Source: Aphanomyces cochlioides
Lineage: Eukaryota; Oomycota; Saprolegniomycetes; Saprolegniales; Verrucalvaceae
Length of the DNA: 64,000 nucleotides
NCBI GenBank assembly: GCA_019828595.1
Contig: JAHQRK010000004.1
Span: 930,001-994,000 of the forward strand
Reading direction: 5' to 3'
This document shows positions 44,158-54,291 of this stretch, in pieces. A program made the translations under genes and the position numbers. Below the pieces are notes generated by a model that was given only the letters and a program-made list of their open reading frames with translations, ran no database searches and had not been told where the DNA came from. The stretch's first letter is position 1, and each line of letters begins with the position of its first letter.

Positions 44158-45712
44158 TTATTCAGTTGCTGGTGTCGTCGTCCATGTCTTTTGCCCATGG
44201 ATCGCGTCGAGAACGTCAGGTGTCAAGCTTTCGTGGGCGAAGGAAGGGCTCTGGGCAACGAGAACACAGTCGACGGGACAGCTCTGTGCAACTTGCAACG
44301 CGGCGCCTTCGATCGTCTCGGCATGGACGCCCAGAGAGCGTAGCTTGTTGAAAATCTCGTCATTTTCGTCGACGGCGATCATCTACAGCATCCAAAGTGA
44401 GAACAGAGGAGGAACAGCAAGCGACGGACATCAATGGAGGCGTCAAAGTGACGGAGGAGGTTGCGGATCGCCACCGAGTAGGCGAATGCAAACTCGCTCG
44501 TGTTCTCGTTCGCGTGGAGGCGCTTCAGGACGAGTTCCAACTGCGGCTGGATCTGCATTTCGCGGATAAATGTCCACTCGGCCAAGTTGTCAAAGCGAGC
44601 ATGCTGGTGCGCCAAGATGTTGGCCCATGCGACTTCCTACACACGACAACGTGAGTCGATCCCATGGATGGAGCAAGCAAGACGTCAGGCGTCGGGATGT
44701 CGGCGGACTCGTGCGCTGGAAAGATCTCGTCCATGTATTTCTGCTCGACTTGCAAGGCAAAGCCAAAAGATTCCTTGAGTTTCGCGGCAATGTCCTCGCC
44801 GCGCAAGCGTTCCGTCGTCGTCTTGAGATGCAGCGGCTTGTGCTGGCCGTTCACCGACACATGAATGTCCAGCGGCGCTTCGCCGATCCACGTCACACTT
44901 GGAGAGGAAGTCGCGGAAGGAAGACGACCTTGTTGGATGTTCGTGTGCAGTTGGAGGGCAACACACCCTTTCGACAGCGCTGGGAAGAGTACATTCGATG
45001 CAAATGCATCGACTTGCGGCGGCGTCACTTCATGGACGGCGGAAGGGAACGCAAACCCGTAGCCTTGAATGAGATTGTCGGCGATGGATGCATCCAAGCC
45101 TGCGACGGCATCGCGGATCAAAGACGTAGCTGTGTCTTGCGGCATGGTGAAGATTGCAGCAGGAAGACGCACCATCAAGAGATCAAGCACTTGGACGTCA
45201 AGGAGCTGCACAATGTGCTTGACATGCGTCATGAGAATCTCGCTGGACAGTCGCTCCTTGGGCTCGCGAGATTGCTGGCCGTAAGGTTCGTCAAGTAACG
45301 CGCTGATGACGAGAGCTTCGCGCGGGATGTTGTCTTCCGTGAGGAGTTCATTGAGCGCGATGGACTCGCCGACGCGGCCAATCTTGTCCTGGTCATTCTG
45401 CGACGACGAGTAGATGAAATGCGTCTGGATCAAGTTGTTGCGGCGGGTCAAGACAGCGTCCTTCATCTCGTGGAGAACTTGTGTTTCCTTGGCAAACGGC
45501 TGTGGACTTCCGTAACCACGTCGTGCAATGCTCACGCTGGACGATGGAAACGCAATGCTCGCTGGTGCAGCTGTCGCCGACCTGTCCGACAGGAAACTCG
45601 ACGTCCCTTCGTTCGTCGCACGGCCCAAATGGAGCCATGCTAGCTGGTTGAGCCGTGGGGCGGCACATCGACGCAACAAGACTTGCTTGGTCAATCCAAA
45701 GATCATCGCCAT
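44158..45712 (-). CDS. Aldo/keto-reductase-like protein, probably mitochondrial
   Basis: ATG at 45712 (the longer frame upstream overlaps the divergent promoter). The N-terminus (MAMIFGLTKQVLLRRCAAPR) is a good mitochondrial presequence. The body has features of a divergent aldo/keto reductase barrel: IGRVGESIALNELL, SEILMTHVKHIVQLLDVQVL followed by DLLMVRLP, and a C-terminal repeat of helices EVAWANILAHQHARFDNLAE and SCPVDCVLVAQSP. I could not assign the catalytic Tyr-Lys-His set, so activity is uncertain. Two introns near the 3' end. Convergent with the phosphodiesterase (14 nt between stops). Confidence 0.55.
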
Positions 45713-45795
45713 GAATGTCTGGATGGTCTCGCACCTTTGTCGTGATTGGTCGTGCTGGAATCCTAGCCCTGTCTGGCGAAACTGCCACATCAAAG

Positions 45796-46519
45796 ATGGG
45801 TTCTTCGAAGTCCAAGCCAGGCATGCCGCCGTCGAGATGATGGAGTGCTGATGCGCTCTATAGGTTTCAGCAGCGCATGGCCAAGGAAGTCAGCGGTCGA
45901 TGTCGAGCCGGTACTTCTTCGCAAGTACAAAGTTGTGCTGGTTGGTGGCGCTAGTGTTGGGAAGTCGAGCATCTTTCAAAGACTCATGCGGAATGAGTTC
46001 AACGAGTACGACGCACCCGGCGCCAATGCTGGAGGAGGTTCCTTCTTTCACGAGTCGCTTGATCGGTTGACATGCTAGCAGTGAACATTGGCGTCAAGTC
46101 TGTCGAGCTCGATGGATTACCGCGGATCGTTGTCGAGGTACGCCGTTGAACGTGGTCAACTCTGACCGCTCGTTCAGTTGTGGGATGTGCCATCGACGTC
46201 TACCAAAGATAAAACCAACCAGCAGATGTACTTGGAGCATGCCGACGGCATTGTCTTTGTGCTAAGCGCGACAGATCCCGCGAGTTTTGACCATTGCTGC
46301 GGGTATTACGAGGCATTCATGCAACTTGATGGATCCAGCGGACAACTGGCCGCGCCGTCGATCCTGCTGAGGAATAAAAGCGACAAGAGCAGCAAGCACA
46401 AGGCAAGCGACGTCGCGTGGCTTGACAGCAGCAACCAGTTCGACGTATCGGCAAAACTCAACGTTGGTCTCCTTCCAGCACTAAGATTCCTCGTGCAATC
46501 CATGACAAAGCCATGTTGA
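45796..46519 (+). CDS. Atypical Rab/Ras-like small GTPase with myristoylation motif
   Basis: Four exons (35, 167, 59 and 342 nt; introns 45831-45870, 46038-46078, 46138-46177) give about 200 residues. The N-terminus MGSSKSKPGMPP has Gly2 and Ser6, an N-myristoylation pattern. G1 is GGASVGKSS, G4 is NKSD and G5 is VSAKL. G3 is WDVPST instead of WDTAGQ, so the Gly and Gln that sense and hydrolyse GTP are missing. No C-terminal prenylation motif is convincing (ends SMTKPC). The first exon rests on a CAG acceptor; an alternative start is the ATG at 45851. A peripheral membrane GTPase with altered hydrolysis is inferred. Confidence 0.75.
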
Positions 46520-46594
46520 CAAATCTTCCCGCCATTCTTTGGATCTATTAGGATGCATCTAGAGCTCCAGCGGAACGACCCTCAACCTCTCCCG

Positions 46595-49500
46595 CTAGAG
46601 CATTTCTTCGTCTAAGTCACTGTCATCTGCATTTGTTCCTATGCCGAAGAATAAGCTCCATCATGAATTTTGTCGTACCTCGCATGCTATGAAGCTGGAC
46701 AGAGCTCCTACAAACAGCGATCGTAAGGTATTTCGAGTGTAATGCTTGACTCACCGTTCAGTCAAGTCGTCGTCGTCGCCGTATCGGTTGCGAGTGCGGG
46801 TGTGCATGGACGCTGAAAATGCAGACGAGAAAGTCGGCGAGAGAAACTTGGATTTGAAATTCTGTCGAGAGGTTGTGGATGACTGCTGAAACGATTCCTT
46901 CTCGGTCGATGGCGCATCGTCGTTGAAATTTGCTGGTTGGACTTCGTCTTCCGCGGCAGTGTCGACGCGATTTTCTAGCGATCGAGATTCGTCCTCCAGA
47001 GGTGCGATATCATCCTTTTCGTCGTCTGCTGGCTTTGGAGGGACGGAGGTGATGGAATCACTGACTGAAGCCAACTCAGCCGGTCCAGCGTCGACAACTT
47101 CCTCAGTTGGGTGATCATCTCGATCATTAGAGTCTTCCACGACTTGGTCATCTTTGTCGTCGATGTCACTACCGATAGAGTGCTTGAGAGTAGGCGATGT
47201 GGCATCATTCGAAGTGGACAGCTGAGCGACATCGTGCCGTTGCTCTTCATCGTTGTCGCCCATTTTCTCTTCTTCTCGCTGGGTAATATCGATGATCTCC
47301 ACATCCATGTCTTCGGCCAACTCCGCACTCATAGCTTCTTTATCTTTGAGCAATGGCTCTGGATTTTCAAGTTGCTCAGCAGCATGTTCAGGAGATATTT
47401 CGGTGTCCAAACTCGTCTCATGGTTTACTTCTTCAGTCTCCGAGTCAACCACATCGATGGTGGATCTTAAAGTCGCTGTATCGGCTTGGATTGATGGATA
47501 TGGTAAAGATGGCTGTGCTTGAGTGTTGCCAGACACTTTGGACTCGATCAGCACTGTTGTGCTATCCCGCGCCTGGCGTTTCTCAGTGGCATTACTGGTA
47601 TCTCCAACTCGAGGGCTCTTGTCATGTCCCGCTTGAGCTATAACTGCAGACGAGGCAGGAAGATTGTCAAGCGAGGTGTCGTTGCCGGTTTCTACAAAGG
47701 CAGTGGGAGATTCTGGTGCTGGTAATTGCGTCTCTAGCACAGGAGTTCCCATCCCCGCTGAAGCCTTGGACTTGAGAATTTGAGTGATCCAAGCTTGCCG
47801 CTCGGTATCATGGCGATCCATCTTTGCTCTCAAGCTCTTGAGAATGTCTTCTCGGTGTTTTTCAGACGGAACCCACTTGGTCTCCAGTATATTTTGGACT
47901 TGCGCGTCCAATGCCACCATACGCTCTAATACAGCCTAGCAAGGCAGTGAGGCGACAATAAATCCGATCGACACAAACCACTGGCAGCATGTTTAAGTGC
48001 CCTTTGTAAGTTGACATGACCATATCATATTGATCTTGCGAAAGACTCGTCGTCTTACTGTTTACGCCGTAGCGTTCCATGTCTCCATCGAGATGATTTA
48101 GGTGCTGGACAATCGTATCGTTCACCTGATCGTCTCCATGAGCCCATGCGCTCGTGATATATGGACGCCTCTTTAGGGGGTACGACGGAAGTGAAGAGTC
48201 CTGGGTAGATGGTGTATTCCTAAAAAACCATTAGCCGCCGCCGGCAATCTCAAGGAAATTACCTGTCTGCTCGCCGTACTGCCAAATCAATTGCATCCTC
48301 AATTTGTGCCGCGATAATCTCGGGGGAAGGTGCGTCGGGCTTCTTCATGCTTTCTTGGGCATCTTCTAATTCTCCATTTTCTTCAGTGAATTTCGCAGCC
48401 CCAGCAGGGGGCATCTCTTTCACTGGCAGCTCAGACGCTTGGATTGCAACTGATATTCCTTCAGGTCGAAGTGAAACTGGGATCGAGTCCGTTTGTACGA
48501 CGACGTCTGAATAGTCTCGGGATAGCAAAGGCTTGTACGCGGTGTCCATAGGTATTTCAAGAGCCAATTCCATTGTCATTGTTTGGACTTCTCTTGTTGC
48601 TGTTGATTCAGTTTGTGACGAGGCGTCCATGAGTTGGGGCTCTGGTGCTTTTGGTGCGACGACTTGGTCAACAGTCGGACTTGATTCAAAAGCTTGAATG
48701 ATTTCAGCCTGGCAAGCCATATTATGAAATGGAACGGCGTCGGTTTGTGTTGAAACATTGCAACTTGTCGGTCGTGCTGGAACCATGCCATCTTGCTTCG
48801 ATTTCTCGTGGATGAGCAATAATGCCGTGTACTTGTCGTGCTCCTCTTGCATTTCGTTCCTGGCCAGAGCGAGAGCTTCTTTAGCGTGTTCAAGGGCTCC
48901 TTCCAGTCGTTGAATTGTTTGCGTATTTTGTGGATCTGACGTAACTTTTGGTTGAACTTTGACTTCGGTTTGAAGTTTCTGCTCCAAGCTCTTCACAGTT
49001 TCTTGCAGCAACGCTACTTGCCTCTACTCTTGTTACTTGCGGGCTCGTTGATACAACGTACCAACGCATCGTCTTTTTCATATCGAGCTGTGGACAACTG
49101 ACGTTGTGATTCTTCAAGTCTATGAATTTGTTCATCGAGTTTGCAGTGCACATGGACTACCTCCATTGAATTTCTGATCGAGAATGCTTCAGCTCGCTGG
49201 ATAGGTTGCGCTCGATCGAGAGCTCGTTTTGAAGAGCTTTGATTTTCTCGGCTTCATCTGCAGCCGTCCTCTTTATTGCGACTTCGTGCTGGGCTAATAG
49301 GAGCTCAAGCCTAGTTAGAACTGCTCCTTGCGTGTCATCCTTCATTTCTGTTCGCGGAGTCTTTACAACTTCCTAAGAATGAATCAAGTACATTGTATCT
49401 CATCGCATATACATCAGTGGGCGTTGAAGCATGCCGACGTTCGATGTGTTTGACCAAGAAGTCTTGTGAGCTGAATGCTTTGCCGCAAAAGGCACAAATA

Positions 49501-49985
49501 TGCGCAACTTTCACAGTTTCGGGCGTGACATGGGATTCTGATGTCGCAAGTATAGATTCAAGCGCTGCTATTGCATGAGGAGAAACTCCATGCGCATGGA
49601 GAACATGGCTACAACTTCGTAGCAGCGTGGTGCACCTCGACAGCTGAGACTTGAATGCTTTGATGTCAGTCTTGGCTTCCTTAAGTCGCATTCGAAAAGC
49701 GTCTCTTTCATTGGAGGTTGCAATCATGTCTTCTCTCAGTAAGTGCATCTCGTACGCATCACTCTTTCGGCATTCGATGAATGTTTCAACCACAAGTTGC
49801 AACATGCAAATGAGCTTACAGGTCAGTCGAGGCGACGTGCAGTTTGCTTCCGTCACGAGAGAAAACGCCAACGATGGAACCATTTCTTGTAACAGAGCTG
49901 TATCAACGTCGTTCAAGTCGAATGCTTCCACCAAGCGCCAGTCCATTTCGAGCATCCTCGGATCAAATTCAAATCCTGCGTGCAT
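46595..49985 (-). CDS. DZIP1-like basal-body zinc-finger coiled-coil protein
   Basis: The N-terminus FEFDPRMLEMDWRLVEAFDL and DVDTALLQEMVPSLAF matches the DZIP1/Iguana N-terminal domain, followed by a helix and one C2H2 finger (ICAFCGKAFSSQDFLVKHIE). Long coiled-coil segments follow (AADEAEKIKALQNEL, RLEGALEHAKEALALARNE), then a Ser/Glu-rich tail. The last long exon has a GTGAGT donor at about 46750; two further mini-exons join in frame as LTERSSVQLHSMR and GTNADDSDLDEEML with a stop at 46597-46595. DZIP1 proteins act at the ciliary base in cilium assembly and hedgehog signalling in animals; here a role in flagellum assembly is inferred. Confidence 0.78.
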
Positions 49986-50339
49986 CTTGGAAGATACATG
50001 CCCTGACTTGCCAAACTCATACCCGGATATCTTGTGATGTTATCCGGATTATTCACATTTGCACCAGTTTTATCCGGATATTTCAACAGAAAGACAGTCC
50101 ATGGACCAGGACAGCAAAATTCGTGAGGCTGGGTGTGCCTAGATGTATTACGTGCAGGATTTCAATATGTCGTGAGTGTATTTGTATGGCCAGTAAGTAG
50201 GTCAATATCGCACTTGCATCCATAATTATCCGGATAATAGCATCTATATCCGGATAACAGAGCGATTATCCGGTAGAATTCGGATTGAGAACGGTGTCCG
50301 GATAAAAGTCCGCAATTTCAATTTCAATTCCATGCCAAG
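49986..50339. promoter_or_regulatory. Divergent promoter with cluster of TATCCGGATA sites
   Basis: Matches to the TTATCCGGATAA core lie at about 50021, 50040, 50070, 50225, 50247, 50266 and 50297, seven in 354 bp, several perfect palindromes of 10 bp or more. Densest cluster in the window. Confidence 0.55.
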
Positions 50340-51368
50340 ATGGCAACCGTGGTGGTTGATGGACCCAATGTCGCGACGGTGTCTCCAGGAAACCTCCGCG
50401 TGGAAAGACTCGAGGCAGCAATAGACTACTTTGATCGATGCCAGGTTCGATGCATCGCGTTCGCGCCACGGTATTGGATCGATGGAAACCAACATTTTCA
50501 AGACGAGACAAGCAAAATGAAACTGCGTCGTCTCATCGACCAAGAGAAGCTCGTGCTCACACCGCCACAAGCGCACGATGACTTTTACGTGATTGACTAT
50601 GCGACCAAGCACGATGGGTTCGTTGTCACGAATGACATGTTTCGGGACCACGTCATGCACCAAGTACGTCGATCCCATCAATTGCCCTTTCTCTCAATGC
50701 ATGCACTTTCCAGCGACGATTCAATGGTCACACACTCACAGCAGCATGGGTAAAGTCAAGATGCATAGATTTTACGTTTGTCGGCGTGGAATTCCTCCCC
50801 AACTCTCAAATCATGGACAAAGTTATGCATTACGTCCCGCCGTCAGCGACATCTACACCATCTCCACATGTAGAAACAATGCCGACAACTTCTCCAGACA
50901 TGTGCGTCGATCATTATTTCTTTTCTGATGATCAAGCGCAGGGAGGATATCTCCGATGTCGATATGGATCAAACGGAGGCATCTTCCAACACAAGGCGAG
51001 TCGTGGACATGTCGGAAGCTGTCTACATTGAGATTCCAATCGGCGCTGTCACGCTCTTGCACGACAACAACAGCGCAGGATTGCGGTATTTTGAGGTATG
51101 TAAAGAACTGTCCGGTGTAATGAAGACAATTTGCAGGAGATATCAGGAACATACATGCAGTTGCCAAAGACGGTGCCATTTGGCAAGCAAGTCGCTATGT
51201 TGAGCATCCACGGGTACGTACACAAAGCATCAATCTCTGTTGGGTAACGCTCATGAATGTTGTCCAATGTGTAGGAATCGCGAGTGCTGTGAACGAGCCA
51301 TGCACGCCGTCCACGCATTTCTCCACGATTATGTTCAGAGAACGTCCATGTGGCCAGCAGCAATGTAA
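50340..51368 (+). CDS. NYN (Zc3h12a-like) ribonuclease with C-terminal KH-like domain
   Basis: The first exon encodes the PIN-like NYN fold: MATVVVDGPNVA, RCIAFAPRYWIDG, LVLTPPQAHDDFYVIDYA and DGFVVTNDMFRDHV, with the acidic residues (VDGPN, DD, ND) expected to bind Mg2+. After an intron: RRFNGHTLTAAWVKSRCIDF, a Ser/Pro/Thr linker, and a KH-like segment VYIEIPIGAVTLLHDNNSAG, ISGTYMQLPK, then NRECCERAMHAVHAFL. The GxxG loop of KH domains is not conserved. Zc3h12a-type enzymes cut mRNA. KHNYN/N4BP1 also join KH and NYN but in the opposite order. Stop 2 nt from the convergent neighbour's stop. Confidence 0.75.
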
Positions 51369-51370
51369 TG

Positions 51371-52816
51371 TTACTTCCACGTCTTCTTGTACGTATCAGA
51401 ATCGACGACACCAAACTTTATGCCGTCCTTCTTCTCTTCGCGCTTCCATCCACCGGCTTTTGGAATCGTCTTGACTTTTTTTGGATCGGATTGGAACCCA
51501 AGCCAATTGCCCATGCGCTTATCTCGTCGTTCAGGTTGAGACCATTCCTTGTCGTGATGGTACATGGCACGCTCCTGCTCTCAACATGTGAAGTTGTCGA
51601 TTGATTGCTTTGTCTTGAAGTACCTTTTCCTTCTCTGCCTCTTCTTGCTCGGCTTCACGGCGGCGCTGTTTGGCTTCGCGCTGTTCCACATTGCGCCGTC
51701 GATGCTCGCTCTCAGCAAATACTTTCAAGACAGCCTTTTCCTTTAATTCTTCCAAGTCTGGTAGTTGGTCGGCACGGAATTTCTTGAGCTTTGCGCGGCG
51801 ATCCTCTTCCACGTCTTTGATGGCGTTTTCAATCATGCGAATACAAATCTTCCGTCGGTCTTCGTTGACCATTTGGTCATGTGCTTTCTTGATTTCTATC
51901 TCATGGAAGTAGATTGAGATATATGCAAAGTAACGACGTTTCGCACCTTCGAATGCTTCGCGCGCACGAGGATTTGGATTTTTGTCTGGATGGACCATGG
52001 CAGACAGCTACAAGAGCAGGAAGAGATCGATTCTTAGCTATGACGGAGTGTACCTTGCGGTAATGCTGCTTGATTTCTTCATCTGTCGCATCCGTGTCAA
52101 GCATGAGCACTCGGAAAGGATTCAGGTTGACCCATTCGTAATGTGGTTGAAGCAACCGAATGATCTGTCCTTCAGGTGTGCCTGTGAAGGAATGAGTCCC
52201 TGCAACATGGACAGACCAAAAAATTACCAAAGTCGGCGGGAGGCTTTTCACGCTCTGGTGGCGGTGGCTTCTTTACTGTGTTGGCCATCTCCTCAATCTC
52301 TTCGACTTCGTTCATGAAGGACGCGAGGAGCGCTTCTTCGTCGGCTTTGGCTTTCGCTTCAGCCTCTTGTTTCTGTCTCAGTGTTTCCTTTTCTGCATTT
52401 TCCTTCTTGAGTTGATTCGAGTACTCTTCATGCGCAATGCGAACGTCTTCAATCGCCTGCTGGAGGGATTTGTTGCCTGGATCTTTCTCCAATCCGCGAA
52501 AGTAGGTTTGCTTTGCGAGGTCAAAGCGACCGAGTGCATGCTCGGCAGCGCCTTTGCGCATGTATCCTTTCCACCAATTGGGTTTGTGCTCGATACATGC
52601 TTCTGCGTCGCGCAATGCTTTTGTCTTGGAATCGTTGCTCAAATGTGCTGCACTTCGATTACTCAAGTAGATAGCATTGGTCGGATCTAGATCGAGCGCA
52701 CATGTATACAGCCGAATCGCTTCGGCATAGTTCTTCTCCTTGAGAGCAGCATTCCCGTCATTCTTGAACTGCTCGGCTTGCGCCAAAGCGGCCTTCAGTG
52801 GGTTGTCTTCTTCCAT
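51371..52816 (-). CDS. TPR-J-domain fusion, DNAJC8-like
   Basis: Start ATG at 52816. Residues about 10-125 form three TPR units (FKNDGNAALKEKNYAEAIRL, AIYLSNRSAAHLS, GYMRKGAAEHALGRFDLAKQ). An acidic-basic helix follows, ending KPPPPEREKPPADFG. After one intron comes NPFRVLMLDTDATDEEIKQH, the J-domain with MVHPDKNP (HPD motif), then a long charged helix (AVLKVFAESEHRRRNVEQRE) and DKRMGNWLGFQ near the end, all as in DNAJC8/SPF31, a spliceosome-associated J protein. The frame joins TPR to J in phase, supporting one polypeptide. It should recruit and stimulate Hsp70; TPRs may dock Hsp70/90 tails. Shares an 84-bp divergent promoter with RPC4. Confidence 0.82.
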
Positions 52817-52900
52817 CGTTCCTCGCGCGCGATCGAATTTTCTCGAGTGGAGGATATTCTTATTTTTCATTTTCCATTTTGACCAATCAACCCGCCAACC

Positions 52901-54204
52901 ATGTCGGGTCCACCACCAGCAAAGGCACCGCTGCCGAATGCATCCCAAGCACCAGCTAATGTCGCGCGATTGACGTAAGACGAGAGCATTTCTTTGTCGC
53001 GTTCATGCGTGTCTGTCTTTTAGGTCTCTGCGCTCCACGGAAGCCGCGCCAAGGAAAGTCAAGGTAAACGCGCCAAACTCTTTGATCGAGAAAGCTTATT
53101 GTGATTGCGATAGTTCATGCCTCGTGCACCAAAACGAGCTGGAGAAGAGCCTAAAGCCAAGACAGAGACACCTAAACCAGCGTTTACACCACGTCCAGCT
53201 CGTAGTGGTGAAGGTCGAGAGAATCGCATGGATGGTGGACGGAGTAGTGGTGGACGCAGTAGTGGTGGACGTCAAGGCGGACGACTTGGAGGTCGTGGGC
53301 GATTCAATATGCCAGCGCCAAAGGTAGACTAATGTGCGGCATGTCGCTGAAAGTCGTGTTGACTAGGTCGTCTTTGGCGGAGGTGGAGCTCAAGGTGCAT
53401 CTGTGAGTTCCATTGGTGGCGGTGGCGTTGTCACTGCAAAACCCAAGCAACCTTCCAATGCACCAGCAGTAGAAGTGGGTATCAGTGTACTGGAAGATGC
53501 ATTAGAGTCTGGCGTGCGCATCCAAGAGGAAGAACCTATGCAGGCATGTCAGTTCGTGGACAACGTCCATTGACATATTTGATAGTGGCCACCTCCAATT
53601 CAATCGGCTATGCAACCGATGGAACTTCCGTTTGGACGTCCTCCTGCTTTCAACCATACAAATGACGACGCTGGTTCTCTCTTTTGCGACGAGGTACATC
53701 GAGCTTCACCTCCTTTGTTGACAGCTTCGTGGACTAGTCTGGCGAGTTCATCTTGCCCAACGACACGGTTTTGTTTGTTCAGTTGCCCACAACACTTCCA
53801 TACACTAAGCCATCGAAGGACGCGAAAACTAATACGACGGACGAAGCGACTGCAACAGAAAGAAGGTTGGCTGCCATCCCAATTCATCGCTGACGAGAAT
53901 TTCCGTGTAGTCAAGACGATCTCTTCGACAAGTCTCTCCATGCAATGCCAGGAGGTTTCATGGGCAAGGTACTCGCTTCTTCATCTCGTGTCTGTGATCT
54001 CGCTTGCATTAGATCAACATCCACAAGTCTGGCAAAGCTGTCTTGGTACTGGGCGACAAGACTTTCAACATAGCACCAGGCCATCCTCCGACATTCTATG
54101 AAGAAGCGGTCTCGATCGACACCAAGGAAGAACTGCTCTCCATGCTCGGTCCAGTCTCGCATCACCTCGTCGTCACACCAGACTTTGAAGCCTTATTGCG
54201 ATAA
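52901..54204 (+). CDS. RPC4: RNA polymerase III subunit RPC4 (Rpc53)
   Basis: Six or more exons. The N-terminal half is Pro/Gly/Arg-rich (RSSGGRSSGGRQGGRLGGRG, an RGG-like tract). The C-terminal half has the RPC4 signature: FILPNDTVLFVQLPTTLP, a C-terminal beta module INIHKSGKAVLVLGDKTFNI, FYEEAVSIDTKEELL and HHLVVTPDFEALL just before the stop at 54204. RPC4 with RPC5 forms a TFIIF-like subcomplex on Pol III that acts in initiation, termination and reinitiation on tRNA and 5S genes. Confidence 0.85.
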
Positions 54205-54291
54205 ACAAGACGTTTCTGTCACCGTTGTCTCTTTCTTGTAACTGCTTGCGCTTGGTCGACGTTTCACTAGCGATTACACCAAACAACAGAG

